A DNA stretch of 64,000 nucleotides from Salarias fasciatus (lineage: Eukaryota; Chordata; Actinopteri; Blenniiformes; Blenniidae). The position numbers and the translations under genes are program-made. Shown piece by piece: positions 11,929 through 25,600 of the stretch. The notes beneath the pieces were generated by a model. The model was not told the origin of the DNA. It was given only the letters and a program-made list of their open reading frames with translations, and did not search any database. How positions within the stretch are numbered: position 1 is the stretch's first letter; each line of letters starts with the position of its first letter. The stretch is taken from NCBI RefSeq assembly GCF_902148845.1, contig NC_043746.1, positions 18,247,057 to 18,311,056 on the forward strand, in the 5' to 3' direction.

Positions 11929-14900
11929 ATGGAGGAGCAGGACCGGGAGATCTCGGACGTGGAGAGGAGCTCCACGCTGGCGGAGAACGGGGTCCTGCTG
12001 GTGGTCAATCACAGCCGGGTGCGCCCCCCGCTCAGCGTCCTGCTGGCCACCGTGCTGTACTGCGCGGAGTTCATCACGGCCGCGGTGCTCTGCAGCATGT
12101 ACCGCAAGACCGACGACAACATCTGGATGGGCTTCAGCATCACCTTCATGCTGGTGCCCGCCCTGCTCATCCAGCTGACCCTGACGTTCATCCACCGGGA
12201 CCTGGGTCGGGACCGGCCTCTGGTCCTCTTCCTGCACCTGCTGCTGCTCGGTCCGGTCATCAGGTGGGTCACTGGGGGGCAAACACGCAGAAACTTACCC
12301 CCAGACTTACTGTCACACTCTGCAGCACTGCTGCCATGACATGTACATGTATATTCCAAATGTATTTTATTGCAGAAATGAGTGGATTTATTCATCAAAA
12401 TCACAAAACAATGAATAATTGACATGGATAAATAAGTCCCAGAAGCCTTTCCCTCATGTCATCATTTGCTGTAATTTGTCTCTCTTAATGCACTTAAAGC
12501 TTGAGCTTCCTTTCATGCTGTATTTGTCAGATATAGTAGCTGACAGCACAAAAGCTCTGCAGTCCATTATCATTATTGGATGTAAATGGGGAAGAGCTTG
12601 TAAATATAAGATCTCACACTGATTTCAGACTAAGTGGTCTTTAAATGTGAATATGATGTGGCATAAGTGTTGTTTGCTGTGTTTGAAGGCTGCTATTCTG
12701 CAGAGTGATGCCATTTTCTATTCTGACTGTTTCACTCACTTACTATTTGCATTTTTATTACTGAAGATGAAAGCAGCAACACTTATGTTTGCATATAATG
12801 TTGTACCATTTGTAATAATAACCTGATTTCCTCAAAAGTACCTTGGTCTTTGATTTTTGGCCACTTTGTCCAGGCCTACAGATGATTAGGAGATTATTCA
12901 GCTCAATCACAGACAATGACAAAAGCTTGAAAACCTTTTTATCTTTAGATTGATGGTTCTAGTGGAGGAAGAGTGTTGTTGGAATCAGTACTCATTAGTC
13001 AAGTGTGTTTGAGCGACAGTGGTCTGAATATAAATTGGTCAATTTAGTAACAATCATATTCACAACTAACTTTATTTAGGTATTTTCAGAGATGTCTATA
13101 ATTGTCTTATAAACACAGTAAACAGGCAATGAGTTTACGATTCTTCTTCTTCAGGACCAGACAGTTATTTGGTGAAATCATCCCGATACAGAAATTGCAT
13201 GTTTTAGGCTTGTTCACAGTGCTGTGTTGCTAACTGGACAGACAGCAGCCGTTTCCCATCACCAGAGCAGGAGAGCTAATGGGACCTAAATTGAGACTCT
13301 CTGGAGAGTGCATTAAAGCCCTGCAGTGATCTTTGCTCACAGACAGTGGTGCTGCAGCGGCTCATCAGAATAGAGGCAAATCACTTATTTATTTATTTAT
13401 TTATTTATTGTCACTTGGCTGGTCTCAGTTAATGTGATGAATTTTTGCAATTTTATGAAGGTCATGAAGTTGAACTTTGTCAGGATTTGTTCCTCCATCC
13501 TGCCAATTCAGCTTCACAGATTCAGTGCTCTTGTAAAAGTTCACAATGGGTTGTAAACCTTTTTATCAAATCAACCTGTGCCCCTGTTTTTAATTAATCA
13601 AATCATAAAGTAGACTGCAGATAAAATTAGCTGCAGTCGGAGGCCATCTGCACGGAGATGCACTGAATAAAAATGTAAATGAATCACACGCCAAATGGGA
13701 AGTGTGTTCAGTGTGGCGAGCAGCCTGACTGAACATGACAACCTCCCACACGACACGAAAACCTGCTGACTGTTTCAGCCGTCTCATCTTCTACTGAAAA
13801 ACCAGAGTGAATGTGGTTGAACTCCTGAAACCACTCAGTCAAATGACTCCTGCAGAGCTGGCGTCTGCCTCGGTGACACATCCGTCACATGTATGACCTC
13901 TTCTCAGGGTGAAATGGCTTTCAGCGGGGTCAGCCCAGGCTCGGTCTGGGAAGGTGCGTAGTTAGTAGAAGTGAGTGATTTCAAGAGATAAGCTGTCCTC
14001 ATACGCTGAGTTTTGTAGGCTTTGAAGAGTTTACTTCACTTTATGGGAGGAGTTTTATTTGAGCACTGTCAGCGTGTAACTCGGCGTCGGTTGATCGTAT
14101 ATGAGTCACGGTCTGCCAAACTGGTATCTCTGCTCGAAGATGTAGGTGGAGACTTGCGTGGCATTCAGATCTGTTCTTCCCACCCAGCTTCTGCCTCTCT
14201 GAACTTTGATTTGTCAACACCGGCTGACCCGATACGGTGAATTCACAGCTTCGTGAGAGTTAATTTAAAGGGTGTGTGCTTTAACAAGGAAACAAATACA
14301 ACTTTGTCTTTTGCTGCAGGTCAGGTGCAACAGAAACAAAAAGGCTTGGCAGGAGGAAAGGACGCGTCGGCTGCCTGTCTGTGCAGATATACATCTATTT
14401 TTCTATCTATATTTATGCATCTACAGATATTTGTATACATCTATCCAGCCAGCCCTCTGTCATGTCTGTAATGCCATTCAAAGGGCAGATAATGATCATA
14501 TCTTCAGGCTCCATTATTGCGTCCTAAGAATCTGAGTCCGACATTACCATTTGATCCATGAGGGCTGTGCACATTAGGGGAGTATTTACCTGCACACTGG
14601 GCCGCCCTGCAGATTTACAGTTCCCACAATAACTGGCCCAAGGTCAGAGCGTCTGGCCCGACCGCGGCTCTGAAAACATTTGTTAACACGTGAGAGATAA
14701 AAACCGCATGGATGAGTCGGCTGGACCACCTGCAGCTGTGGGAGCTGAAGGAGTTGGCAGCAAAAAGCAGGATATTAGTTTGCATGATGGTGATGTGGCC
14801 TCGAGCTTAAAATACCTCGATGAAAAATGTAGCACTTCTTTTTTTTTTGCCACATGAAACTTGCAGACTCTGCGTCAGCGGTGGTAGATTTATTTAATTG

Positions 14901-17900
14901 TTTATTTCTTTGGGACTGCTATGTAGCTTTTGCAAAGTCTGTCCCACAGACACAAAAGGCCCAGCGACAAAACTTTGTAACTGGAGAAGTGGAAAGACGG
15001 AGCAGTCAGGTTATTCCTGCAAGAGTGACACTGAAAATGTCCTCCAGCAGTTCCTTTGACTCGCAGTGTTCAGGAGTAAAATGATCTCGTCAGGAATCAC
15101 ATGGACGCGCTGAGCAGGAATAGCTTCCACAGATTCACGCTGCCTCTCCGACTGTTCGCTCCATCAGCTGATCTTCATACAGCCGTCCTCAGCAGCACAT
15201 GTGTTTTTTGAGAATATTTGAAAAATGTGCATGTTTAAGTGATTTCACAAAAACACATCTTCAGGCCAGTACAGTTACAGTTTCAGAGGGTGAAGTCTGA
15301 TTTCCAATAACATGAAAGAAAGAACATTTTATTGATCCGCTTAAGGAAATTACTTTTTGGCAAAGATCCCCTCTTACTCATAGATAACTTTTATTATCTA
15401 TGAGCAGATTGCTGCTGCAGCACATCGTCTGGCTCACGGAACTGCAGTAATAACCTGTCAGCAGTAGGAATCGAACCGGGGAACCTCAGAACGCAAAGCT
15501 CACTTCTCAGGGATGACATTGTTTGAGGATCAGGGACTTTGAACGTAAAATGATCCTTGAAATCTGACTCAATGATTGGTTGGGCTGGAGAGAGACGTTG
15601 TGCGTTTGTGGAGTTGAAAACGTCCAGATATTAAACGACAGTTCCAGACGCCACAATTCCTCGTTTTATCTGGAAAACGTTGAGTGTTGTGGGACATGCA
15701 TGGCAACTCCAGATGGATTTTGACCCACATCTTCATGAAGTTCATGCTGCATTCTTGCAGCATTCACACAACATATGCAACGTAACACGTTGTGAAATTT
15801 CAAGTGGAAATTGCGTCTAATTGGCGTGTTGTTGCAGCCCAGCGAGACAGAAGGTTGGTGCATGGTACGCTGAGGAACACTCTCTGTAAACACAGTGTAA
15901 ATGATCAGGAAATGAGCTGAAATGGAAACAAAACAGGAAAACTAAACTGAAGCAGGAAGGAAACTGTCCTGACATGCATCGCAGAAATGGTTTACAATGT
16001 AGAGACGCAGACGACGCTTTAGACGCTATTGAGTTCAAAATGTTCTATCAAATCATGGTTCGCATTTTCACATCTCTGTCTGAAAATACCGGCCTCTGAT
16101 AGTTTCTGTGGAGACAGTGAAAATATATATTAGACACATCAAAGGAAAGACAAACTATCTGAAATATGTGAGAAACCAGAAGCAGCTGCGTTTCACGGTT
16201 TCCACCCTGCACTCGTCTCGTCTCCGCCCGAGAAGGCCTCGCCGGGGCCAGTGATGTGAAACAGCTTTCAGCGTGTGCAGCGGTGCCTGCCGCATCTCTA
16301 ATGCAGTTATCATCTGCAACACTGCAGCTTTTACATCCCCGACGCTCCAATGTAATGAGGCGGAGAGGCCGGGACAGGAAACGGCAACAGGACTGTTAAT
16401 CCGCTGCAGTTCATCCGCTTCTGCGCCGTTCCTCCTTCATTTCCAGCCCGCTGTGCTCAGATGGGAGGTTTCCTGTGTGACCTGGGGAGGCTGTAATTGC
16501 TGATCTCATGAATCTGTTATCAGAGGAATTTCAGCTCATGTTTGGAAAGCTGCAGTTGCATATTTTCATGGAGCAGGCCTGCTATGTTTTGATCACACAA
16601 AGGAGACCTCTTCTCTAAATTAAAGTTAATGATTAACAGGAAGAAGTCACATTAAATTCAAAATCTTTGATTTTTTTTTCTACCAGTTTAGATATTTTCT
16701 TTCTTTTTTTTTTAATTCTCAGAATCAGGGGTCGTAGTGACCGTGGTCAATGCAAACAAACTGTCTCAAAACTGAGACTTTTTTACTTATTCGTTCAATA
16801 AGGTTTGACTCAAAGTGCTCCATAGATTATCATTAAAACATTAAGGGAATTATATTCACAAGCATTCACACCTGCACATACATGCAGTATATGCATATGC
16901 ACACATCACATGCATGCATGCAAAACACACTAAAATCCAGAAGGGGATCAGTACATGCCTGAAAAGTCATGTTATATCATTCACCAATTCAAAGGTTTGT
17001 TATTTGTGTATTCTATCCAGTTGTTTTGGTCTCCCAGTTTAGTTTTATGGAAGTAAAACATTTAAATAAGAAAGCAGGATGAGGTAAATTCACAGACATG
17101 TTATTAAAAGATCAGATAAATTACAGAGTGCTGAAGTAAAAGAAAGACTGAAGAGACGTTTCTAATGAATGTTCTCAGCCTGCCTCACGTTTGCTTGTTC
17201 CAGCGGTGTTGTTTTAGTCGTTAGAGTCTGATATCATCTTCTGATATCAGCTCCAGAGTAAATATAGAGAATCTGAAAAATTTCCAGGGTGTCGTCAGCA
17301 GAGTGGACACTGTCTCAACACGTCTCCTTGATCCTGCTTCCGAAGCAGCGACCAAAACTACATAATCACCCCATGTGTTCAGGCTAGTCTTGACATGCAG
17401 GCTTCTTGTGGTGTGTGTCTGTTTGTGTTGCCACAGCCTGTTGGGCCTCACACGGAGCCGGGGGCGGGGTAACGTCGAGCCGCCACAAACAAGATAATGT
17501 TGCTAAAGCGCTGTTGTGAAAATCTCCTGAATACTCAGTGAGGAATATCATTTCCCCCCCCAAGTCTCTCAACTTCCCCTTTGTCGGCCGTTCCTCTTCT
17601 TTTGTGTTATTTGTCACACCATGTTGCTGTGTTCCTGCACGCGGGGAGCAGATTGCATGTTTAGACTGCAAATACGGAGCAGCCGCCCGGGTTTCCTTTG
17701 ATAAATCCGCGAGAAGCCGCCTTGGAAGTCGGATTATTGATTCTCCCGGCTAATGCATTCATCTGTCTAGCTGTTTTTTCCTCTCTAAGTGAAATTCAGT
17801 CTGCCTCTCAGTCATTTTAAAGATTCTTAAGTGCACGCTGGCTCCAGATCAGTGTCATCATATATACAGTGTCCTGACTTCCAGGCAAAGGAACATCAGT

Positions 17901-20489
17901 AAATCAGGTGTTTGTGTCTTCTCCATTAAAACGGTGCAGATTCGTTTGGGTGCAAACGGAACCCAAATGACCTTCATCTGCTGATGGCCGTACGAGAGAG
18001 GAGGGCGTTTGTGATTGATGAGATTTCCTGCCGTCAGCCTCCAACATGTGGTTCAGACACAGTTCAGGAAGCAGTGCGGAGGCTTGGCTCGCTGCTGCGC
18101 TGTAAGTAAAGACTAGGGTTTTCCTACCGGCTGCAGCTGAAGCTGCACGGCCTGAAAACACATTCCAGCACAGTGATGTGAGATTTAGTGCAGTGCTGGG
18201 ACCCTCAGAGGGCACGAGGGGGGGCTGCCTGCTGAATACAGATGCTCTGCACTTTGTGTTTCGGGTCATTTTAATTGAATTCTGGTGATATTTTGTGAAA
18301 ACCAACTTGAATCTTGCGGGACGTGGCTCCACTGTTTCAGCTTGTCGTCATTCGTTATACTTGTGACCTTTATTTTGTAGCACAGGAGCCCCTTTGAATG
18401 TAAACCCAGTTTCCATCTTCATGAATAGTGTGTGTGTGTGTGTGTGTGTTTCCCTGTGACTGAACACCAGAGAGCATTTACCTTGCAAACATGAAGGGAA
18501 CCACACCCTGAGATTTCCAGCTGATCCATCCAGTCCTGAAAGGAGCTGTGTTTCCTCTCTTTCCTCTGACTGCCCTCTGCTGGAGCCGCTTCACTCTGCC
18601 TCTGTTTGTTCAGCTGTGATTCACAAACTAAAGATCTGTAACTTCACATGACATTTCTTGGATTAGCGTGCGATCAGGGTCAAACTCACGTCCCATTTTA
18701 GGCTCCTAAACTCAAAACTACATTTTTGTTGCCTGGAGACCCCTAAGACCCTTTATTTGCTTTTATTAGTTTACCCTGTATTGGTGAGAACAGTTTTCGT
18801 GTGGCTGTCTCTATATAAATGTAGCGTCACACTGCCCTCTATTGGTGTGAAGATAACTCTGCCTCTCCTGTCTCTTCAGGTGTTTCGAGGCCCTCGTGGT
18901 CTATTTCAAGGCTGGTAAGAAGGAGGAGCCTTACGTCACCATCTCCAGAAAGATCAACTTGAAGAAGGGCCAGGGCACGCCCATGGAGTGGGAAATCGGC
19001 CAGACGGAGCGCATCCTGGCCACGCACCGGAACGCCTTCAAACGCACGGCGGTCATCCAAGCTTTTCTGGGCTCCACGCCGCAGCTGACCCTGCAGCTGT
19101 ACGCCACCATCCAGGAGAAGTACATCCTCCCCATCAGATGTAAGGGTCACCAGCGGCATCCTCAAAAAGCCACTGCGGCTTCAGAAAGACGATCATCTGT
19201 TGATTAACAGCTCAGATTGTCAGTTTGAATAAAGCAAATTCAATAAACTGGTCGTAAAGTTTTCAGAACTTTTACATAAAACAGAGGAGCAGTTTCACTA
19301 CAAACTCAAACACCAGGAAAACTACGACAGACACTGACAATAGAACAATGGCTGGAAGTGTGGGCCGCTTGAATGAAACCGATAAGTATTATCTAAATCT
19401 GATCATCTCCAAGAAAAACATACCTTCTGCTGAGATAAGGCTGCTCAGGTCGAATGTGAAATTCTGCTGCTGTGTTTTCATATTCTTGTTAAAATGTCAG
19501 ACTTTATAATCATGTGCAGGTTTCACATGGAAATACGACGGATTTTTGTTGTGATTTTCAACATATCAGCTTCACAAATAGCTCTGCTGTGCTATATTTA
19601 TTTGTGTGTGTGTGTGTTCACAGTGGCCCTGATGATCATCACCCTCATTTCCATCACGTACGGCGCCCTCGTGTGCAGCGTCCTGGCCATCCAGATCCGA
19701 TACGACGACTACAAGGTGCGGCTGCGGCCGGCGGCCTACCTGTGCATGATCGTGTGGCGAGGTCTGGAGATCGCCACCCGGGTCACGGCGCTGGTCCTCT
19801 TCAGCACGGCGCTCACCCACTGGGTGATCCTGGTCGGCATGTCCAACCTGCTCTTCTTCTTCTTCCTGCCCTGGGGCGAGTTCTGGGCCAAGAAGGGCTC
19901 GCTGACCGAGAACGTGGAGAAGAACTTCTCCAAGCTGGGCACCACGGTGGTGCTGTGCATGTTCACGCTGCTCTACGCCTGCATCAACGTCTTCTGCTGG
20001 TCGGCGGTGCAGCTGGACCTCACCCACGGGGAGCTCATCGAGAAGAAGCAGCGCTGGGACCGCCTGGCCATGTACTACTCCGCCCGCTTCGTGGAGAACT
20101 TCCTCCTCATCACCCTCTGGTACTTCTTCAAGTCGGACTTCTATGAGTATGTGTGCGCGCCGCTGCTGGTGGTCCAGCTGCTGATCTGCTACAGCCTGGC
20201 CGTGCTCTTCATGCTGCTCTTCTACCAGTTCTGCCACCCCTGCAGGCGCCTCTTCAAGTACAACGTCCACGACTGCCTGCACTGCGTGTGCTGCCACGGG
20301 GGGCGCCGCCGCGCGGCGGGCCAGAGGGCGGCCAAGCCGGCCTCCTACTCCACGGCGGGCACCATGGTGCTGGCGCCGGAGGAGCCGCTGGAGCTGCTCG
20401 ACCCCCAAAACTCACAACCTCCTGACCTCACCAGAGAGCTGGGAGAGCGAGAGACGCCGATCGTGGAGGACATCATGGAGGCAGCCTGA
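11929..20489 (+). CDS. xkrx: XK-related protein, X-linked type (XKRX/XKR2)
   Basis: A multi-pass plasma-membrane protein of the XK family. Some relatives (XKR4/8/9) are phospholipid scramblases and XK pairs with Kell, but the role of XKRX is poorly known. Coding exons: 11929-12263, 18880-19139 and 19624-20489, joined in frame to 486 aa (human about 449). The ATG sits in a good Kozak context (GCCATGG). Family signatures include the LLLGPVIR junction after the first hydrophobic pair, FLGSTPQL and IQIRYDDYK in the middle, about ten hydrophobic segments in all, and a Cys-rich LHCVCCH stretch just after the last membrane segment. The human protein ends soon after that stretch, while this one continues into a longer Ala/Pro/Glu-rich tail. 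Exon 3 is very GC-rich at third codon positions. Intron 1 is 6.6 kb. No caspase site was recognised. Confidence 0.93.
15320..15530. repeat. Worn interspersed repeat fragment
   Basis: The phrase TTTATTGATCCG...GGAAATTACTTTTTGGCA resembles an edge common to many teleost interspersed repeats. It is followed by a tRNA-like GGAATCGAACCGGGGAACC at about 15467-15485. I cannot name the family. Confidence 0.35.
18428..18449. repeat. (TG)n microsatellite
   Basis: A short TG tract in xkrx intron 1, about 0.4 kb before exon 2. A similar shorter TG run sits just before exon 3 at about 19605-19618. Confidence 0.85.
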
Positions 20490-21262
20490 GGAGGGTCACG
20501 GTTTAATTTACAAACTCAAATCTAGAAATGCATCCTGGGAATAGTGAGGGAGGATGCAGGTGCGCTGAGTTGGAGAGAAGTCATGTGCCTTTTTCTCTCC
20601 GAAGTGCATGAAGCTTAAATCGTCGCCCATTTAGGATTTGAGGATGGTCTTGCAGACTCGGAGCGTCGCGAAAGCCCCGGTGAACCAAAGAATGTAGATC
20701 GTCCAGGTATGCGGCAGCGACGCACAAAGCCCACTGCTGACAGCGGACGGGACTGAACCAGGTGTGAGGGAAATGTGCCAAGTGGGCTCGAAGTGCCCAA
20801 AAACACTAAACCAGCACGTCCCCCGTGCACACGTCCTTCTGGGCTTTCATACCATAGAAGCCCCTTTGCACACCTTTGTTTCTGCACTAAACACACACAG
20901 TAAGTGGGCAGGAAAAGGTAAGAGGGAGATCCGTTTATCTTCCTCATACCCGACTGCTGTGATGAATGCCTTTTGTTGTTCAGTGTCTGCTCTGCCAGTT
21001 GCCTAATTCTCCAAAAGAAGAAAAAAAAATGAAAACAACAGATTTTCTTGTTGGGAAGGGGAAAAAAATTCAGTACAAGTCAAAAGTCGATGTTAGAAAG
21101 GCCTCAGTGGATATGATTGTGTCCTCCTGACACAGAGGTCATTAAAGCTTTCGTTCGATGCTGCATTAAAAGACTGACACTGAATTGAAGTGCTTTTTTA
21201 AAAATACTTTGCCTTGTCTGTTGATATTGTGCCTTGACTACTATTAATGTACTTGAACCTTA

Positions 21263-21268
21263 AATAAA
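21263..21268 (+). terminator. poly(A) signal of xkrx
   Basis: An AATAAA hexamer about 0.77 kb after the xkrx stop codon. It is the first clear plus-strand signal downstream, so it is the likely 3' end of the transcript. Confidence 0.6.
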
Positions 21269-21299
21269 ATATTGTGGGAATACTGTCCTTTCATTTTGT

Positions 21300-22520
21300 A
21301 TAAATAAGAGGTATGTCTTCAGTTTCCTTCCACACCCAAAAAACTGATTCAAGCCCCTCTTAGAATTGACACATTAACATTTTGTTTTCCTAATTAAACC
21401 ATATTATATCTAACAAAGCCTAGATGTGTTTAACGAATGTGACCTAATAGTAATTCATTGGGCTCTCTGTAGCACTCTTCAACCCAAAATTAATATGTTT
21501 GAATAGAGGTTTTGTAGTGGTGGTCACGATGATGGTAGTGCCGCAATGCATCCTGGGAGTTTGGGATGAGATATTCAAGATTTAACATTGTATTTGTGGT
21601 TTATTTCAATGTCCTGCTGTTAATATTGTTATTGGTAGTTGTGTTTTGTTGTGTTCTTGTTGTTCAGTTAATCTAAATAGTTTAGTCACTTTTCATTTCA
21701 AACCTGGAATGAAAAATATGGATTTAATCTGGTCCTGCTACCACTCCCTATTTGCAGATTTATTCATAAACACTTCCAATATGTCAGGTGCCAAAGGCTT
21801 ACTGTGGAGCACCAGTCCTCATGAGCTCCTGGGAGTTGTGTGCTCTCAAGTAATTACAATGTTAATCAACCGAAAGTAACATTTAAACTGCTTAGAAGTG
21901 ACTAAATAATTTAACCTTTTTGACAAAAAATGAGCAGACCTAACTCAATTAAATTGGTTTACACAGAATAATTCAATTATGCTTGGATCTAAAGGACCAA
22001 AACAAGTTGGACAATCTCAGATATATTGCAATGTACAGATGTACTTGATATGAGTTGGGACCACATTTTTGAATTGAATTTGAATTGTACTCATCCAATG
22101 AGCTTTTTTTTTTTGAGTGCAAGGTTCAAAAACTTTTTTTTTTCCAGGCTGATTATTGATTATCAAATCTTCACAATGTGTATTAATAATGAATAATGAT
22201 TATCTAATTCAACCGGCTACACACCCACACATAATCTGCTGGTATGGATGGAAAGGAGAAAATATGACCCACAATAAATGAAGATAAAACTTTATTCGTC
22301 AGTTGAACGTTGTTTCATCACCGTCCATCGGAGCTGCCCAGTTTCCTGTACGCCGTGATTCTTCCTCATTCCTGGAGAAAGCGTATCCACCCCTCGGACT
22401 TTCCAGCCTGGAGGAATGCCGTCGTTCAGCTCCGCGAGGGCAGACTTCCTCCACAGGTGCAGTCTCTCGCTCTCTGCGGGCTTTGTTTCCTCGTGGCTCA
22501 TCATCACGTCACACCTGTGG
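21300..22520. other. AT-rich spacer between xkrx and nox1
   Basis: No gene is supported. The part at about 21905-22140 has short phrases such as CTCAATTAAATTGGTTTACA and a T-run followed by GAGTGCAAG that recall worn AT-rich fish transposon fragments, but no ends or target duplications were found. Confidence 0.4.
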
Positions 22521-22619
22521 AGGGGGCGTGGCCTGAGCTGCAGCTATAAGGATCCTGCACAGGTGTGCTGGAGACACGAGCAAGCCGCAGGCGACGGGAG
22601 AGAAAACACAGCAACCACC
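22521..22619 (+). promoter_or_regulatory. nox1 core promoter and short 5' UTR
   Basis: A GC box (GGGGGCGTGGCC, about 22523-22534) is followed by a TATA-like CTATAAG at 22544-22550, which lies about 70 bases before the nox1 ATG. The arrangement would give a 5' UTR of about 40-45 bases. This is a prediction from spacing and motif only. Confidence 0.5.
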
Positions 22620-25600
22620 ATGGGAAACTGGATTATCAACAATGGATTCACATCATTTATGTTGGTGAGTTGTTTTTTTTTTTTTTTCATTAATTATTGT
22701 TGTGTACTTTAAGAACAATGACAAAAAAAAAAAAGCAGTGAAATGATTTAAGCTCGTCCATGGACTTTATGTGACAGAATCCTGCTCCTGTTGTGTTTGC
22801 AGGTGGTCTGGATGGGCATCAACATCTTCCTTTTTGTCTGGTTTTACTTGTTCTATGATCTGGGGGATCAGTTCTTCTACACCCGTCATCTGTTAGGAGT
22901 GAGTACAGACTGGTGGTTCAGTCATTTCCTTAATTTACTGAAAAATCAAAAAGAAGCCAGAATACAAGTAGAAGGTCTGAATTTAACATTTGCGCTGAGG
23001 AAAACTGTTATACTTGACATTTGCAGTGGGGAGATGTAAACATACATTGACTTAATTTAGCTGTACCAGCTGGAGTTTAATGATATCCACACATAAACTG
23101 CCTAAATTCACATTAACAAACATTTTCTAAATGTCAGTTTTGGGGCTTCCACCAATAATTGCCTATCTTCCAGTTATTGGGGAGTTCCATACTCATAACC
23201 CCTGTGATTTGGTGCCATGCTCTGAAAAAATGCATTTAAAGAGAAAGATCCGTTTTTATGTGATCACACATAGTGTGGTGGTATTCTGAGGAGGGGAAAA
23301 TCCTCCTTGGATCAGAAGCAAATTACAAAATTAAGGGAGGAACACTTCCCTTAAGAGTTAAGAGAATTGACCCTAGATACTGCTTTCTTTCTATACATCT
23401 GAGCAAACGGCTTTCCAAGTTTGATCTTAAACCACATCATCATACAAATGACTTCTTATTGTTAGTGAAGCAATAAAGCCCTCAGTGCAGCACAAGTTCG
23501 CATTTCGTTACTTCAGTGGTTTCCCTCCTGAACGTGTCTCCTTGTTCCCTGCAGTCGGCTCTGGCCTGGGCCCGAGCTCCCGCCGCTGTCCTCAACTTCA
23601 ACTGCCTGCTGATTCTGCTGCCAGTGTGCAGGAACCTGCTGTCTCTGATCCGAGGCAACTTCGTGGTATGTTTACTACTTTACTCACATTCACATTTCCC
23701 GGCAGGGCGAGGCTCATTGAATTCACTATCATTTAAACATCAAGTCAGTTGAAGGCTCTCAACCTGTCTGACTGCCCTTTAGGAAATATCTTATGTTTTC
23801 ACCAACAGTTTTTTTTTATTATTGTACAGTATTCTTATGCTTAATGTGCACCTGTTGTACTAAATTCAACCTCCTGTGTTGCTTCAGTAAAGATTTTGAC
23901 TAGTTTCCTTTACTTTTTGGATCAAACTTTTTTCTTTTGTTTTGTTTTTAATAAACGACCTGACTGTAGTCTCCAATGCTCACGGGATAAATAGTGATCT
24001 GGGTGATGCTGTGAACTGCACAGCTCATGGTTTCCACCTCACCACTCCCATCACTCAGGTCTATCGCCTCACACAGGTTTGGTCGGTTTTGAAAAGATGT
24101 CTTTGACTTGTTTGACTTTTCTCCTTTCCCTTATTTGTTTTCAGTGTTGCAGCAGAACAATGAGGAAGCAAATGGACAAAAATCTGAGCTTTCACAAGCT
24201 GGTGGCTTACATGATCGCCCTGATGACAGGTGAACTGATGCATGCATTTCTCACCGTTTCGTTTCCAAAACCTTTACAGGGTATTTTAAAAAAAAAAAAT
24301 GGTGAAAGATTTTAACACTGATTTAACACTGATACAGAGTGATTATTGGTTTTTTCCTTTGTGTTTTGATGGCGGCAAACATGTCTATTTGTCTGTAATA
24401 AAACACATTTGATAACATTAAACCATTTAAAATCACAATTTTTAGCTTGCAAGTTTTACTAAAATGCAAATATACACCTGAGTAGATGTTGATCCCTCAA
24501 TATATTATATGTTAAAGGCCTACAGAGACACTGGTTAAAGAAAAAAGTATTAAAAAGGGACACTGGTCACTTTTGTGTACAGTGCATATATCGGGTCTGG
24601 TTTAATAAATTGTTACCCAACTGATGATGGCTAAATGTGCACGAAGGCAAAGTACACCCTGAACAAACAGGCTGATATTAAACCACAGGGTAAATGCACA
24701 GATACGGACAACCACACATACACACATTCTCGCCTATAGCCAGCTTTACCAGTCAGTCTAACACACGTGGCTGAACTGTGTCAGGAGAAAACACACACAT
24801 GCAAGAAATAGAACCATAAATCTGTATTTTATTTAATCTTTTGCTATTATTATGGCTGTGTGTGTAGTAGTAGAGAAAAAGAAGCTGAAACCATCCACAA
24901 ATGCTGCTTTGCAGAGGTGCGTCCGCTGCACTTTACACCGTGCGGGTCTGTCAGATCATGAGCTTATCAGTGTGAGGAGAGTCCACCGGTCACTTGAGAA
25001 AAGAAACATTTCCCTCCAAGCTGACTGAGAGGAAGTGTAAAGGAAAAAAATGCAAAGAGATGGAGTATCGGGCAATATAAAGTTTTCAATTAACCTCAAA
25101 TGCATGTTTTTGGACTGGGAGCAAGTGTGCACATACCAGACAGGCTGGACTCGAACCAGGGACTATATTGCTGTGAGGTAACAGTGCAAACCACTGAAGT
25201 GACCTTCAGCCTCCTTTATTCCGTGATGACTCAAATGTTGTTAAACTTCTTGCTTCATCAGTTGAATCGCAGCTGAAGTGACGCGTTTCTGTCCTGACAG
25301 CCGTTCATATGATCGCCCACTTGCTGAACGTGGAGTGGTACAACAACAGCAGGCAGGGCGTCTACGACGAACTGAGCACGGCCCTGTCCAACCTGGCGGA
25401 CACCGACAACACCACCTACCTGAACCCCATCCGCACAACCGACCTCGTAAGTCCATTCACAAGAAAACCATTGTGGTGAATTAAAGAGAAGCGCCTGAAG
25501 GAGAATTCAGTGGAAGTGAATGGTGTGTTGTAAAATAGTATTTCAAGTATGTGTTAGAGTGCAGAGCTTGGCACGCTTGTGCTTTTGATGAACTGAAAAA

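Larger units (their letters stand above)
12264..18879. other. Large xkrx intron 1
   Basis: A 6.6-kb intron with no supported internal gene. It contains an (ATTT)n run at about 13385-13410, a possible worn interspersed repeat at about 15320-15530 and a (TG)n run at about 18428-18449. The open frames inside are short, lack family resemblance and look like chance. Confidence 0.7.

Noticed and set aside
11834-12425. Alternative frames over xkrx exon 1
   Set aside because: Only the frame starting at 11929 continues in phase into exons 2 and 3 and matches the family.
19514-20425. Other long frames across xkrx exon 3, including a 278-codon minus-strand frame
   Set aside because: They are shadows of the strongly GC3-rich xkrx coding frame, which alone matches the XK family.
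25120-25215. Possible minus-strand tRNA gene in nox1 intron 4
   Set aside because: Only a B-box-like GGTTCGAGTCC is present; acceptor and anticodon arms do not form. It belongs to a dispersed repeat.
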